Part shown: positions 1 to 8,218 of the stretch, in pieces | Numbering within the stretch: position 1 is the first letter of the stretch | How the letters are laid out: each line of letters starts with the position of its first letter | Program-made: the position numbers and the translations under genes | Notes under the pieces: generated by a model | What the model was told of the DNA's origin: nothing | Databases searched by the model: none | The model's input: only the letters and a program-made list of their open reading frames with translations | Assembly: GCA_028870615.1 (NCBI GenBank) | Contig: JAGWPH010000279.1 | Coordinates: 1 to 10,794 of the forward strand | Origin: Betaproteobacteria bacterium | GTDB taxonomy: Bacteria; Pseudomonadota; Gammaproteobacteria; Burkholderiales; Ferrovaceae | DNA: 10,794 bases | Direction: 5' to 3'

Positions 1-346
1 CCGTACCGGCAAGTTGCTGGCTGAAGGAGTCACAAAAATTCAACAGGTGGCGGAACGCGCACGCAATACGGCCATCAAGGACAAGAGCAGGGTCTTTAAC
101 ACTGCGCGTATCGAGGCGCTCGAACTGGAAAATCTGGTAATTGTGGCCGAAGCCACACTGGTCGCCGCCGAGGCCAGAACTGAAAGTCGCGGTGCCCAGG
201 CACGCGAGGATTTCAAGGATCGCGATGACAAAAACTGGCTCAAGCACAGCCTCTGGTATCTGGAAGGCAGTCGTTTGGACTATAAGCCTGTCAATTTGCA
301 GCCGTTGACGGTGGAATCCTTCGAACCCAAGGTACGCGTGTATTGA
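1..346 (+). CDS. sdhA: Succinate dehydrogenase flavoprotein subunit SdhA (3' end only)
   Basis: This is the C-terminal 114 residues of the FAD-bearing catalytic subunit of complex II, which oxidises succinate to fumarate and passes electrons to SdhB. The gene runs in from the left edge, with the first whole codon at base 2, so roughly four fifths of a typical ~590-residue SdhA is missing, including the FAD-binding fold and the covalent-FAD histidine. What is visible is the helical C-terminal domain, the conserved ESRGAxAREDF block (bases 182-217), RDDKNWLKH, and the usual ending LDYKPVNLQPLTV...PKVRVY. One oddity is that the normally conserved His of ESRGAH is Gln (CAG, 197-199). sdhB follows after 16 bases, as in an sdhCDAB operon. 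The identification is secure from the C-terminal motifs and from the downstream sdhB and sdhE genes. The TTG at base 14 is an internal codon, not a start. Confidence 0.97.
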   Translation, partial: RTGKLLAEGVTKIQQVAERARNTAIKDKSRVFNTARIEALELENLVIVAEATLVAAEARTESRGAQAREDFKDRDDKNWLKHSLWYLEGSRLDYKPVNLQPLTVESFEPKVRVY

Positions 347-362
347 TCAGGAGCCCCTACAG

Positions 363-1058
363 ATGAAATTTAGCATTTACCGCTATAACCCAGAGAAGGA
401 CGACAAGCCTTACATGCAGGACTACGAGCTGGAATTGCTTCCGACAGACCGTATGCTGCTCGATGCCATTCTGCGCATCAAAACGATGGACGACTCCCTG
501 GGATTGCGCAAATCCTGTCGCGAGGGCGTTTGCGGTTCGGATGGCATGAATATCAATGGCAAGAATGGCCTCGCTTGCGTTACGCCCCTTAAGGATCTCA
601 AGGAGCCGGTAGTGTTGCGTCCGTTGCCGGGATTCCCGGTGATTCGCGATTTGATCGTCGACATGGGTCAATTCTTCAAGCAATACCATTCCGTCAAGCC
701 CTACCTTATCAACGATAACCCTCCTCCCCAGAAGGAGCGTCTGCAGTCGCCGGAAGACCGGGAGGAGCTCGACGGCTTGTACGAATGTGTCCTGTGTGGC
801 TGTTGTAGCGCATCCTGCCCTTCCTTCTGGTGGAATCCGGACAAGTTCGTGGGACCCGCAGCCCTGTTGCAAGCTTATCGATTCATTGCGGATACACGCG
901 ATGAAGCCACCAGCGAACGCCTTGACAATCTTGAGGATCCTTATCGGCTGTTTCGTTGTCACACCATCATGAACTGTGCCGATGCCTGCCCCAAGGGGCT
1001 CAACCCCACCGAGGCCATTGGCAGGATCAAGAAACAGATGGTCAAGCGAATGGTATGA
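363..1058 (+). CDS. sdhB: Succinate dehydrogenase iron-sulfur subunit SdhB
   Basis: This 231-residue protein is the electron-transfer subunit of complex II, carrying electrons from the SdhA flavin to ubiquinone at the SdhCD membrane anchor. The N-terminal ferredoxin domain (about 1-105) has the [2Fe-2S] ligands Cys52, Cys57, Asp60 and Cys72 in CREGVCGSDGMN...NGLAC. The C-terminal domain has ECVLCGCCSASCP (141-153) and FRCHTIMNCADACPKG (198-212). By alignment with E. coli SdhB, Cys142, Cys145, Cys148 and Cys209 hold the [4Fe-4S] cluster and Cys152, Cys199 and Cys205 hold the [3Fe-4S] cluster. PSFWWNPDKF (153-162) includes the Pro, Ser and Trp that line the quinone site in E. coli. No ligand is missing and the length is close to the usual 230-240. 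CAGGAG at 348-353 lies nine bases before the ATG. sdhE follows after six bases. Confidence 0.98.
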   Translation: MKFSIYRYNPEKDDKPYMQDYELELLPTDRMLLDAILRIKTMDDSLGLRKSCREGVCGSDGMNINGKNGLACVTPLKDLKEPVVLRPLPGFPVIRDLIVDMGQFFKQYHSVKPYLINDNPPPQKERLQSPEDREELDGLYECVLCGCCSASCPSFWWNPDKFVGPAALLQAYRFIADTRDEATSERLDNLEDPYRLFRCHTIMNCADACPKGLNPTEAIGRIKKQMVKRMV

Positions 1059-1064
1059 AAAGGC

Positions 1065-1310
1065 ATGGAACTCTTTACCCGTGAACAGGAACGCATTCGC
1101 TGGCGCAGCCGGCGTGGCCTCCTTGAGATGGACCTGATATTGCAACGTTTTCTGGCTCAGCACTTGAGGACGCTTTCTGAACCGGAAATTCGAGCTTACG
1201 ATGCACTGCTGCAACTGCCAGACAACGACTTCCTGGATTTGGCCATGGGTAGGAAACTCCCTGAGAAAACAGAACTCATTCCGGTATTGGAAAAAATTCG
1301 TCAATCTTGA
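1065..1310 (+). CDS. sdhE: SdhE, FAD assembly factor (flavinator) for SdhA
   Basis: This is an 81-residue protein of the SdhE/YgfY (Sdh5) family. It is a small cytoplasmic helical chaperone that binds SdhA and promotes covalent attachment of FAD. The family signature RGxxE is present as RGLLE at residues 17-21, inside RIRWRSRRGLLEMD. The later YDALLQLPDNDFLDLAMG segment (about 46-63) matches the conserved (L/F)xxLLxxxDxDLxxW-type helix region of the family. Length is usual (about 80-95 residues). It starts six bases after the sdhB stop, in the same reading frame, with GAAAAGG just upstream as a close-spaced ribosome binding site. Translation is therefore probably coupled to sdhB. Encoding the flavinylation factor directly after the complex II subunits fits its role. 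Confidence 0.95.
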   Translation: MELFTREQERIRWRSRRGLLEMDLILQRFLAQHLRTLSEPEIRAYDALLQLPDNDFLDLAMGRKLPEKTELIPVLEKIRQS

Positions 1311-1343
1311 ATACATACGGGGCAGCCCGGTAACCACTGTTGC

Positions 1344-1347
1344 GGAG
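1344..1347 (+). promoter_or_regulatory. Ribosome binding site that sets the gltA start
   Basis: GGAG lies seven bases before the ATG at 1355. It supports that ATG over the in-frame TTG at 1340, which would place the GGAG inside the coding sequence and has no comparable site of its own. Confidence 0.75.
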
Positions 1348-1354
1348 AACGAGC

Positions 1355-2650
1355 ATGAATAGCAATGGCAAGGCGGTTTTAACATACGACGGTGGAAAAT
1401 CCATCGATCTGCCGGTCTACTCTGGCACGATCGGTCCTGATGTCATCGACATTCGGTCGCTGGGGCAGACCGGGATGTTTACTTACGATCCCGGATTTTT
1501 GGCCACGGCAAGCTGCCAGTCTGCCATTACCTATATTGATGGCGATGCCGGGTTGTTGTACTACCGTGGTTATCCCATAGAGCAACTGGCCGAGCATGCC
1601 GACTTCATGGAAGTGTGTTATCTACTGCTCAATGGCGAATTGCCCAACAAGTCGCAGCGCGAAAGCTTTGAAGGCAATATCCGCCGCCACACCATGGTGC
1701 ATGACCAGCTCACCAACTTTTTCAAAGGGTTCCGCCGTGACGCGCATCCTATGGCGGTGATGGTCGGGGTAGTGGGGGCACTTTCGGCTTTCTACCACGA
1801 TGCCCTGAACATTACCAATGCTGAGCACCGCGCCATTTCAGCCACCCGCTTGCTGGCCAAGGTTCCCACCATCGCAGCCATGTGTTATCGCTATAACACG
1901 GGACTGCCGTTCATCTATCCGCGTAACGATTTGAGCTACGCGGCCAATTTTCTGTACATGATGTTTGCCACCCCGTGCGAAGAATATGTGCCCAATTCGG
2001 TGCTGGTGAAGGCTTTTGATCGCATCCTGACGCTGCACGCTGATCATGAGCAGAACGCCTCTACTTCCACAGTGCGCCTCGCAGGTTCCAGCGGCGCCAA
2101 TCCATTTGCTTGTATCGCCGCGGGGATTGCCGCCCTCTGGGGGCCGGCGCATGGTGGTGCCAATGAGGCCGTGCTGAAACAATTGGGCGAGATGGGAGAC
2201 GTTTCTCAGGTAGGGAAATACATTTCCCGTGCCAAAGACAAGGACGACAGCTTCCGTCTCATGGGATTCGGCCATCGGGTCTACAAGAACATGGATCCAC
2301 GCGCAGGCGTGATGCGCAAAACCTGCCACGATGTGCTGAACGAACTGGGACTGCATGACGACCCCATGTTCAAGCTTGCACTGGAATTGGAACGCATTGC
2401 CCTGGAAGATGAGTACTTCATTTCCAAAAAGCTCTATCCCAACGTGGATTTTTATTCCGGCATTGTGCTGCGTGCCCTGGGGATTCCGGTCAGCATGTTC
2501 ACGGCAGTCTTCGCCCTGGGACGCACAGTGGGCTGGATTACCCAGTGGAATGAAATGATCAGTGACCCGGAACAAAAGATTGGTCGCCCGCGTCAACTCT
2601 ACGTCGGCCCGACCAAACGCGACTGGCTTCCGGTTGAGCAACGGGGTTGA
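1355..2650 (+). CDS. gltA: Citrate synthase, type II (NADH-regulated hexameric class)
   Basis: This 431-residue cytoplasmic enzyme condenses acetyl-CoA and oxaloacetate to citrate, the entry step of the TCA cycle. It is close to E. coli GltA (427 residues) throughout. The catalytic triad is visible as His266 in [10 protein letters not shown], His307 in GFGHRVYK and Asp365 in PNVDFYSG. The substrate-binding [15 protein letters not shown] segment begins at 227. The long N-terminal extension with YDPGF and [20 protein letters not shown] marks the Gram-negative type II class rather than the short dimeric class or methylcitrate synthase PrpC. Residues matching the E. coli NADH site are also present: RHTMVH (111-116) and Cys208 in FATPCEEY. 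I infer allosteric inhibition by NADH. The ATG at 1355 is chosen over the TTG at 1340 on the ribosome binding site and on homolog length. The gene sits 44 bases after sdhE and 42 before sucA. Confidence 0.97.
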   Translation: MNSNGKAVLTYDGGKSIDLPVYSGTIGPDVIDIRSLGQTGMFTYDPGFLATASCQSAITYIDGDAGLLYYRGYPIEQLAEHADFMEVCYLLLNGELPNKSQRESFEGNIRRHTMVHDQLTNFFKGFRRDAHPMAVMVGVVGALSAFYHDALNITNAEHRAISATRLLAKVPTIAAMCYRYNTGLPFIYPRNDLSYAANFLYMMFATPCEEYVPNSVLVKAFDRILTLHADHEQNASTSTVRLAGSSGANPFACIAAGIAALWGPAHGGANEAVLKQLGEMGDVSQVGKYISRAKDKDDSFRLMGFGHRVYKNMDPRAGVMRKTCHDVLNELGLHDDPMFKLALELERIALEDEYFISKKLYPNVDFYSGIVLRALGIPVSMFTAVFALGRTVGWITQWNEMISDPEQKIGRPRQLYVGPTKRDWLPVEQRG

Positions 2651-2680
2651 TGCCAGAGTGTGGTTGCATAACGATATTGC

Positions 2681-2685
2681 GGGAG
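2681..2685 (+). promoter_or_regulatory. Ribosome binding site of sucA
   Basis: GGGAG precedes two adjacent ATG codons at 2693 and 2696. Spacing is seven bases to the first and ten to the second, which favours 2693, though both could initiate. Confidence 0.7.
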
Positions 2686-2692
2686 TAGCGTC

Positions 2693-5500
2693 ATGATGAA
2701 GGACGAGCTTGCCACGTCGTACTTGTTTGGTTCCAACGCGCCATTTATCGAGGAGCAGTACGATTTATATCTGCAGGACCCTACCCGGGTTGCTTCAGAT
2801 TGGCGTGCCTATTTTGACGCCCTACAAAAGACTGCGGGGGCTGTGGCACGCGATGTAGCCCACACGCCCATCATTGAGTCCTTGGCGGCGCTGGCCCGTC
2901 AACCCGGCATAACATCCTCTACCGGAGGGCATACGCATCAGGTGGGGGTACTGCAACTCATCAATGCCTACCGCTTCCTGGGTAACCGCAACGCCAAACT
3001 TGATCCGCTCGAGAGGCACCCCCTTCCGGCCGTGCCTGAACTGGACCCGGCGTACTACGGGCTGACCGATACGGATATGGATACCGTATTCGATACCGGG
3101 TCGCTGGTTGGCCCTCCCCAAGCCACTTTGCGCGAGATTCTCGCAGCGGTGCGTGCCACCTACTGCGGCCACGTGGGGGTGGAGTATATGTACCTCACCA
3201 GCACGGAACAAAAGCGCTGGATCCAAAAGCGCTTCGAAGGGGCACGCTCCCATATCGAGCTTGCCAAAGAGGATAAAATCAAGCTGCTTCAGCATGTCAC
3301 CGCAGCCGAAACCCTGGAGCGCTACCTGCATACCCGTTATGTCGGGCAGAAGCGCTTTTCACTGGAGGGTGGAGAGTGCCTCATTCCCATCATGAACGAG
3401 AGCATTCAACGCGCTGGTGCTGCCGGAACCAAGGAAATTGTCATTGGCCTCGCACACCGCGGGCGCCTCAACGTCCTGGTCAATTGCCTGGGCAAGATGC
3501 CGAAGGATTTATTCTCCGAATTCGAGGGCAAACACGTCTCTGATCTCTCTTCCGGCGACGTCAAATACCACCAGGGCTTCTCCTCGGACATTCGCACATC
3601 GGGAGGGCCAGTACACCTCACCTTGGCGTTCAATCCTTCCCACCTGGAAATCGTCAATCCCGTAGTGGAAGGTTCGGTGCGGGCCCGTCAAGATCGTCGT
3701 GGTGATCACGAGGGCAAGGAAGTGTTGCCCATCCTGATTCATGGGGACTCAGCTTTTGCCGGGCAAGGGGTGGTCATGGAAACCCTGGCATTGTCGCAAA
3801 CCCGGGGCTACGTCACCGGGGGCACCCTCCATGTTGTGGTCAACAACCAGATCGGTTTTACCACCTCCGATCCGCGCGATACCCGCTCCACAATTTATTG
3901 TTCCGATGTGGCCAAGATGATCGAAGCGCCGGTGTTTCATGTCAACGGTGACGACCCGGAAAGCGTGCTGTTGGTTACCCAGATTGCCCTGGATTACCGC
4001 AATGCCTTCCATCGCGATGTGGTGATCGACCTGGTTTGCTACCGCCGCCTGGGTCATAACGAGCAGGATGAACCGATGGTCACACAACCGTGGATGTACA
4101 AGAAAATCAACGCCCTCCCTACAACCCGAAAACTCTACGCCGACCAACTGGAACACAGCGGCGTACTGCCGCCTGGTGGGGGCGACAAGATGGTCCAAGG
4201 CTATCGTGATGCCCTGGATTCCGGCGAGCTGCTGGATCAGATCGTACTGCACGGGTTCCAGAACCCCTTTACGGCCAACTGGGGGATCTATCAGAACAAG
4301 GACTGGCGGACTCCGGCCAAGACGGCAGTCCCCATGAAAGCCTTGAAACGCCTGGCAGAAAGAGTGACCACGGTACCCGCAGATTACAAGCTTCATCCTT
4401 CGGTGCAGCGGGTCATGGACAACCGTCGCCTGATGGGCAAAGGCGAGTTGGCACTAGACTGGGGCATGGGAGAAACAATGGCCTATGCAGCGTTGCTCGA
4501 CGACGGCTACGGTATTCGTTTGTCAGGACAGGATAGCGGGCGTGGCACATTTTCCCATCGTCATGCCGTGATTCATGATCAAAATCGTCAAAGCTGGGAT
4601 GCCGGCACCTATGTACCGCTCCAGCATATTTCGGACAGCCAGCCCGCATTCACGGTAATTGATTCGATTCTGTCTGAAGAAGCCGTACTCGGATTCGAGT
4701 ATGGCTACGCTACCGCTGAACCGCGTCAACTTGTCTTGTGGGAAGCCCAGTTCGGGGACTTTGCCAATGGTGCCCAGGTGGTGATCGACCAGTTTATCAG
4801 TTCGGGTGAGGCCAAGTGGGGTCGGCTCTGTGGACTGACCATGCTACTGCCCCATGGCTACGAAGGGCAGGGACCAGAGCATTCCTCGGCCCGTCTGGAA
4901 CGCTACCTGCAAATGTGTGCCGAATACAATATCCAGGTCTGCGTGCCTAGTACACCGGCGCAGATTTTTCACCTTCTACGTCGTCAAATGATTCGCCCGC
5001 TGCGCAAACCCCTCATCGTGATCACCCCCAAGAGTCTGCTGCGCCGTAAGGAGGCGACCTCCGACTTGCGCGAGCTGGCCAGCGGCACGTTCCAGAATGT
5101 GATCTCGGAAACAGAGGCATTAAGCGATGAGGCCGTGCGCCGCATCATTGCCTGCAGCGGGAAGGTGTATTACGACATCGTGGCCGAACGCAAGGCACGC
5201 GGCATTGCGGATATCGCCGTAATTCGGCTGGAGCAGCTTTATCCATTTCCTCATACGGAATTCGCAACCGAGCTGAAGAAGTACCCTAACGCCCGCTCTG
5301 TCGTATGGGCCCAGGAAGAGCCCGGTAACCAGGGAGCATGGCACCGCATCCAGCATTACCTGTCGCGCAACCTGAGGGCCGACCAGACTCTGTCCTATGC
5401 TTTGCGGCCCTCTGCGGCTTCACCGGCGGTGGGCTATCTGGCCAAACATGTCGAGCAACAAAAAGCGCTGATCAATGCAGCGTTGACTATTGCGCCTTAG
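2693..5500 (+). CDS. sucA: 2-oxoglutarate dehydrogenase E1 component (odhA/sucA)
   Basis: This 935-residue, thiamine-diphosphate-dependent E1 subunit decarboxylates 2-oxoglutarate and reductively succinylates the lipoyl group of E2 (SucB). The length matches E. coli SucA (933). The N-terminal segment SYLFGSNAPFIEEQYDLYL (9-27) is the family's E2-interacting start. ThDP and substrate residues include His255 in IGLAHRGRLNVL (E. coli His260), His293 in KYHQGF (E. coli His298), HGDSAFAGQGVVMETL (350-365), NNQIGF (384-389) and GDDPESV (419-425). RRLGHNEQDEP (451-461) is a strong E1o signature. The C-terminal pyrimidine-binding half shows EAQFGDFANGAQVVIDQF (684-701) and HGYEGQGPEHSSARLER (721-737). 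No residue I know to be essential is missing. The E2 and E3 partners follow directly, so the complete complex is encoded here. Confidence 0.98.
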   Translation: MMKDELATSYLFGSNAPFIEEQYDLYLQDPTRVASDWRAYFDALQKTAGAVARDVAHTPIIESLAALARQPGITSSTGGHTHQVGVLQLINAYRFLGNRNAKLDPLERHPLPAVPELDPAYYGLTDTDMDTVFDTGSLVGPPQATLREILAAVRATYCGHVGVEYMYLTSTEQKRWIQKRFEGARSHIELAKEDKIKLLQHVTAAETLERYLHTRYVGQKRFSLEGGECLIPIMNESIQRAGAAGTKEIVIGLAHRGRLNVLVNCLGKMPKDLFSEFEGKHVSDLSSGDVKYHQGFSSDIRTSGGPVHLTLAFNPSHLEIVNPVVEGSVRARQDRRGDHEGKEVLPILIHGDSAFAGQGVVMETLALSQTRGYVTGGTLHVVVNNQIGFTTSDPRDTRSTIYCSDVAKMIEAPVFHVNGDDPESVLLVTQIALDYRNAFHRDVVIDLVCYRRLGHNEQDEPMVTQPWMYKKINALPTTRKLYADQLEHSGVLPPGGGDKMVQGYRDALDSGELLDQIVLHGFQNPFTANWGIYQNKDWRTPAKTAVPMKALKRLAERVTTVPADYKLHPSVQRVMDNRRLMGKGELALDWGMGETMAYAALLDDGYGIRLSGQDSGRGTFSHRHAVIHDQNRQSWDAGTYVPLQHISDSQPAFTVIDSILSEEAVLGFEYGYATAEPRQLVLWEAQFGDFANGAQVVIDQFISSGEAKWGRLCGLTMLLPHGYEGQGPEHSSARLERYLQMCAEYNIQVCVPSTPAQIFHLLRRQMIRPLRKPLIVITPKSLLRRKEATSDLRELASGTFQNVISETEALSDEAVRRIIACSGKVYYDIVAERKARGIADIAVIRLEQLYPFPHTEFATELKKYPNARSVVWAQEEPGNQGAWHRIQHYLSRNLRADQTLSYALRPSAASPAVGYLAKHVEQQKALINAALTIAP

Positions 5501-5528
5501 AGGTGCTGCACAATAAGGGAGTTGAAAC

Positions 5529-6752
5529 ATGCTGATCGAGGTAAAGGTTCCACAGTTGTCAGAGTCCGTCGCCGAAGCTACCCTGCTGGGTTGGCATAAG
5601 CAAGTCGGCGAGGCCGTGGCTCGTGACGAAAACCTGATCGACATCGAAACCGACAAGGTGGTCATGGAACTGCCAGCACCCGCTGCGGGTGTTCTGGTGG
5701 ATATCAAAAAGCTGGAGGGGGCCCTGGTCGTCAGTGGTGAAGTGATCGCCATTCTGGACAGTGAAGCCAAAGTATCGGCACAACCGGCAGCAACCGCTGC
5801 CAAGGTTTCAGCAAAACCCCAAACGCCTGCTGCAACCGTATCTTCTTCCAGTGCCGGCATCGCCATGCCAGCCGCACGCAAAATCCTGGCAGAGCATGCT
5901 GTGGACCCGGTTAGCGTGGCGGGAACTGGAAAGGGTGGCCGCATCACCAAGGAAGATGCTCTGGCGCATTTGTCTCAGTTGGCTGTGCCAGTATCGCCTG
6001 CCAAACAGAAAGTTGCGCTCGACCAACCCCGGGTGAACGTGGCACTGGGCAATCGTCCTGAACAACGGGTACCCATGACCCGGCTGCGCGCCCGGGTGGC
6101 CGAACGTCTTGTTCAATCCCAATCCACGGCAGCCATTTTGACCACGTTCAATGAAGTCAACATGCAACCAGTGATTGAACTGCGCAACAGATACAAGGAT
6201 AGATTCGAAAAGGAATATGGCATCAAACTGGGCTTTATGTCCTTTTTCGTGAAGGCTGCGGTAGCAGGCCTCAAAAAATATCCCGTGGTCAATGCATCAG
6301 TGGACGGTAATGACATCGTGTACCACGGCTACTTCGATATTGGCATCGCCGTAGGCAGTGCCCGTGGGCTGGTTGTTCCCATTCTGCGTGATGCTGACCA
6401 GCTTTCCATTGCCGACCTCGAAAGGAAGATTGCCGAGTTCGGCAATCGCGCCAAGGAGGGTAAGATCACCCTGGAAGAGTTGACTGGTGGAACGTTTTCC
6501 ATCTCCAACGGGGGCGTATTCGGTTCCATGCTGTCCACCCCGATTATCAACCCACCCCAGGCAGCGATTCTCGGCATTCATGCCACCAAGGAGCGCGCGG
6601 TAGTGGAAAACGGGCAGATCGTGATTCGCCCCATCAATTATCTGGCACTGTCCTATGACCATCGCATTATTGATGGGCGTGAAGCTGTGTTGATGTTGGT
6701 GGCCATCAAGGAAGCCATGGAAGACCCGGCACGCTTGCTTCTGGACATTTGA
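5529..6752 (+). CDS. sucB: 2-oxoglutarate dehydrogenase E2, dihydrolipoyl succinyltransferase (odhB/sucB)
   Basis: This 407-residue core of the OGDH complex transfers the succinyl group from its lipoyl arm to CoA. One lipoyl domain (1-78) carries Lys43 in [13 protein letters not shown]. An Ala/Pro/Ser-rich linker (about 80-108) leads to the peripheral-subunit-binding domain (about 110-147, [11 protein letters not shown]...[12 protein letters not shown]), which docks E1 and E3. A second linker (148-178) precedes the catalytic domain (180-407). Catalytic [11 protein letters not shown] has His378 and Asp382. The oxyanion-stabilising Thr323 of E. coli E2o aligns with Ser326 in [14 protein letters not shown] single lipoyl domain and the ending ARLLLDI favour E2o over pyruvate dehydrogenase E2. 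A good ribosome binding site, AAGGGAG (5515-5521), lies seven bases before the ATG. A strong hairpin is embedded at 6428-6447. Confidence 0.97.
   Translation: MLIEVKVPQLSESVAEATLLGWHKQVGEAVARDENLIDIETDKVVMELPAPAAGVLVDIKKLEGALVVSGEVIAILDSEAKVSAQPAATAAKVSAKPQTPAATVSSSSAGIAMPAARKILAEHAVDPVSVAGTGKGGRITKEDALAHLSQLAVPVSPAKQKVALDQPRVNVALGNRPEQRVPMTRLRARVAERLVQSQSTAAILTTFNEVNMQPVIELRNRYKDRFEKEYGIKLGFMSFFVKAAVAGLKKYPVVNASVDGNDIVYHGYFDIGIAVGSARGLVVPILRDADQLSIADLERKIAEFGNRAKEGKITLEELTGGTFSISNGGVFGSMLSTPIINPPQAAILGIHATKERAVVENGQIVIRPINYLALSYDHRIIDGREAVLMLVAIKEAMEDPARLLLDI
6428..6447 (+). repeat. Near-perfect inverted repeat inside sucB
   Basis: GATTGCCGA (6428-6436), a GT centre, then TCGGCAATC (6439-6447) form exact 9-base arms. 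As RNA this folds into an 8-bp stem with an AGTT loop. It encodes part of the [11 protein letters not shown] helix. No T-run follows, so it is not an intrinsic terminator. The half-site ATTGCCGA also occurs at 6408-6415. It may be chance within a coding helix. Confidence 0.6.
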
Positions 6753-6763
6753 CCTGCATAGAC

Positions 6764-6768
6764 GGAAA
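6764..6768 (+). promoter_or_regulatory. Weak ribosome binding site of lpdA
   Basis: GGAAA, nine bases ahead of the ATG at 6776, is the only Shine-Dalgarno-like sequence in the 23-base sucB-lpdA gap. It is weaker than those of sucA and sucB, so lpdA may depend partly on coupling to sucB translation. Confidence 0.4.
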
Positions 6769-6775
6769 CGTAGTG

Positions 6776-8206
6776 ATGACGCAACAATTTGACGTGGTCG
6801 TAATCGGAGGAGGCCCCGGAGGGTACATTGCAGCAATCCGGGCAGCACAACTGGGGTCATCTGTGGCCTGTGTTGACGCGTGGACCGATGCCAACAACAA
6901 ACCCAGTCTGGGAGGCACTTGTCTTAACGTGGGGTGCATTCCCTCCAAAGCCATGCTGGAATCCTCTGAAAACTATGAGCGTGCCTTGCATCACTTTGCC
7001 GAGCACGGTGTTCGGATCGGACAAGTCTCACTTGACTTGAAACAAATGCTGGCCCGCAAAGACAAGATCGTGGACCAGTTGACCGGGGGAGTGGCTTACC
7101 TGTTCAAAAAGAACAAGGTTGCCTCATTCCACGGACAGGGCAGTCTTGCCGGGCACACCGACGCCGGTTTTAAAGTGGTTATCAAACAGACAGGGGGAGA
7201 AACCATCCTCCATGGCCGTCACATCATCATCGCCACGGGTTCCGTCGTGCGCCCGCTTCCGGCAGCTCCAGTGGATAATCACCTCATTCTGGATAACGTC
7301 GGGGCGCTTGCGATGACCGAGGTGCCCAAACGTCTGGGAATCATCGGCGCTGGGGTTATCGGTCTTGAGATGGGCAGTGTCTGGAAGCGTTTGGGCAGTG
7401 AAGTCACAATTCTGGAAGCCCTGCCGGCTTTCCTGCCTCCAGTGGATGACCAGCTCTCGAAAGAAGCCTTCAGGATTTTGACCAAAGATAAAGGGTTGGC
7501 CATTCATCTGGGCGCTAAAGTCACCAAGGTGGAACGCAAAGCCAAGGCGCTCAAGGTACATTACACCGATGCCAAGGGTCAGCAGATTCTCGAGGTAGAC
7601 AGATTGATGGTTGCTGTGGGTCGCGCACCCAATACGGAGGGGCTCAACCTGGGATCGGTTGGGGTTAATGTGGAAGCTCACGGATTTATCGAAGTGGACG
7701 ATCATTGTCGTACCGCAACACCAGGTATCTGGGCGGTAGGCGATGTGGTCCGGGGGCCGATGCTTGCGCATAAAGCAGAGGAGGAGGGCGTGGCCGTGGC
7801 CGAGCAAATTGCCGGGCAGCAGAGTCATGTGGATTTCAGCACCATTCCGTGGGTTATCTATACAGCACCAGAGATCGCCTGGGTAGGGCAGACCGAACAG
7901 CAATTAAAGGCGCAGGGCATTGAGTACCGTAGTGGCAGTTATCCTTTTGCGGCCAATGGGCGTGCAAAATCACTGGGAGAAACGCGCGGATTTGTGAAAA
8001 TCCTGGCTTGCAAACGCACGGACCGGATTCTTGGTGTGCATATCCTGGGGCCCTTTGCATCCGAGCTGATTACCGAAGCTGTGGTTGCTCTCGAGTTCAG
8101 AGCCAGCAGCGAGGATATTGCCCGGATCGTGCATGCCCATCCTGCACTTTCCGAAGCATTCCACGAAGCTGCGCTGGCCGTGGATGGCCGCGCTCTGAAC
8201 ATGTAG
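6776..8206 (+). CDS. lpdA: Dihydrolipoyl dehydrogenase (E3) of the 2-oxoglutarate dehydrogenase complex
   Basis: This 476-residue FAD enzyme reoxidises the dihydrolipoyl arm of SucB and reduces NAD+. The FAD-binding GGGPGGYIAAIRAAQLG starts at 11. The redox disulfide is Cys49 and Cys54 in GGTCLNVGCIPSK. The NAD-binding Rossmann motif is GAGVIGLEMGSVW (191-203). A second FAD contact is TPGIWAVGDVVRGPMLAHKAEEEG (315-338), with Asp323. The catalytic His455-Glu460 pair of the partner subunit lies in HAHPALSE. The longer stretch before the disulfide (DAWTDANNKPSL) resembles the E3 encoded with OGDH in beta- and gamma-proteobacteria, not the shorter E. coli type. I chose ATG 6776 because homologs start close to the first Gly motif. 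GTG 6773 is possible, and the TTG at 6749, which overlaps the sucB stop, is unlikely. Whether this E3 also serves pyruvate dehydrogenase cannot be told here. Confidence 0.96.
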   Translation: MTQQFDVVVIGGGPGGYIAAIRAAQLGSSVACVDAWTDANNKPSLGGTCLNVGCIPSKAMLESSENYERALHHFAEHGVRIGQVSLDLKQMLARKDKIVDQLTGGVAYLFKKNKVASFHGQGSLAGHTDAGFKVVIKQTGGETILHGRHIIIATGSVVRPLPAAPVDNHLILDNVGALAMTEVPKRLGIIGAGVIGLEMGSVWKRLGSEVTILEALPAFLPPVDDQLSKEAFRILTKDKGLAIHLGAKVTKVERKAKALKVHYTDAKGQQILEVDRLMVAVGRAPNTEGLNLGSVGVNVEAHGFIEVDDHCRTATPGIWAVGDVVRGPMLAHKAEEEGVAVAEQIAGQQSHVDFSTIPWVIYTAPEIAWVGQTEQQLKAQGIEYRSGSYPFAANGRAKSLGETRGFVKILACKRTDRILGVHILGPFASELITEAVVALEFRASSEDIARIVHAHPALSEAFHEAALAVDGRALNM

Positions 8207-8218
8207 CGTTTCTGCGCC

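Noticed and set aside
627..639. CCGGGATTCCCGG inverted repeat in sdhB
   Set aside because: Six-base arms around one base within conserved coding sequence (LPGFPV), best explained by the codons.
1318..1329. CGGG GCAG CCCG stem in the sdhE-gltA gap as a terminator or operator
   Set aside because: Only four base pairs and no T-run, which is expected by chance in GC-rich sequence.
357..1385. 342-codon open frame on the minus strand across sdhB and sdhE
   Set aside because: It lies fully antisense to two genes with unmistakable motifs. Its translation is low in recognisable domains, and such antisense frames are common opposite GC-biased coding sequence.
1838..2641. 267-codon minus-strand open frame opposite gltA
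   Set aside because: Antisense shadow of citrate synthase, with a His/Gln-rich composition that looks like reverse-complemented codons and no family resemblance.
6749..6775. TTG start for lpdA overlapping the sucB stop
   Set aside because: It would add nine residues absent from homologs before the FAD motif, and the ATG at 6776 has a better-placed, if weak, ribosome binding site.
7124..7903. 259-codon minus-strand open frame opposite lpdA, and a similar one at 8648-9331 opposite zapE
   Set aside because: Both are antisense to strongly conserved genes, and I recognise no protein motif in either.
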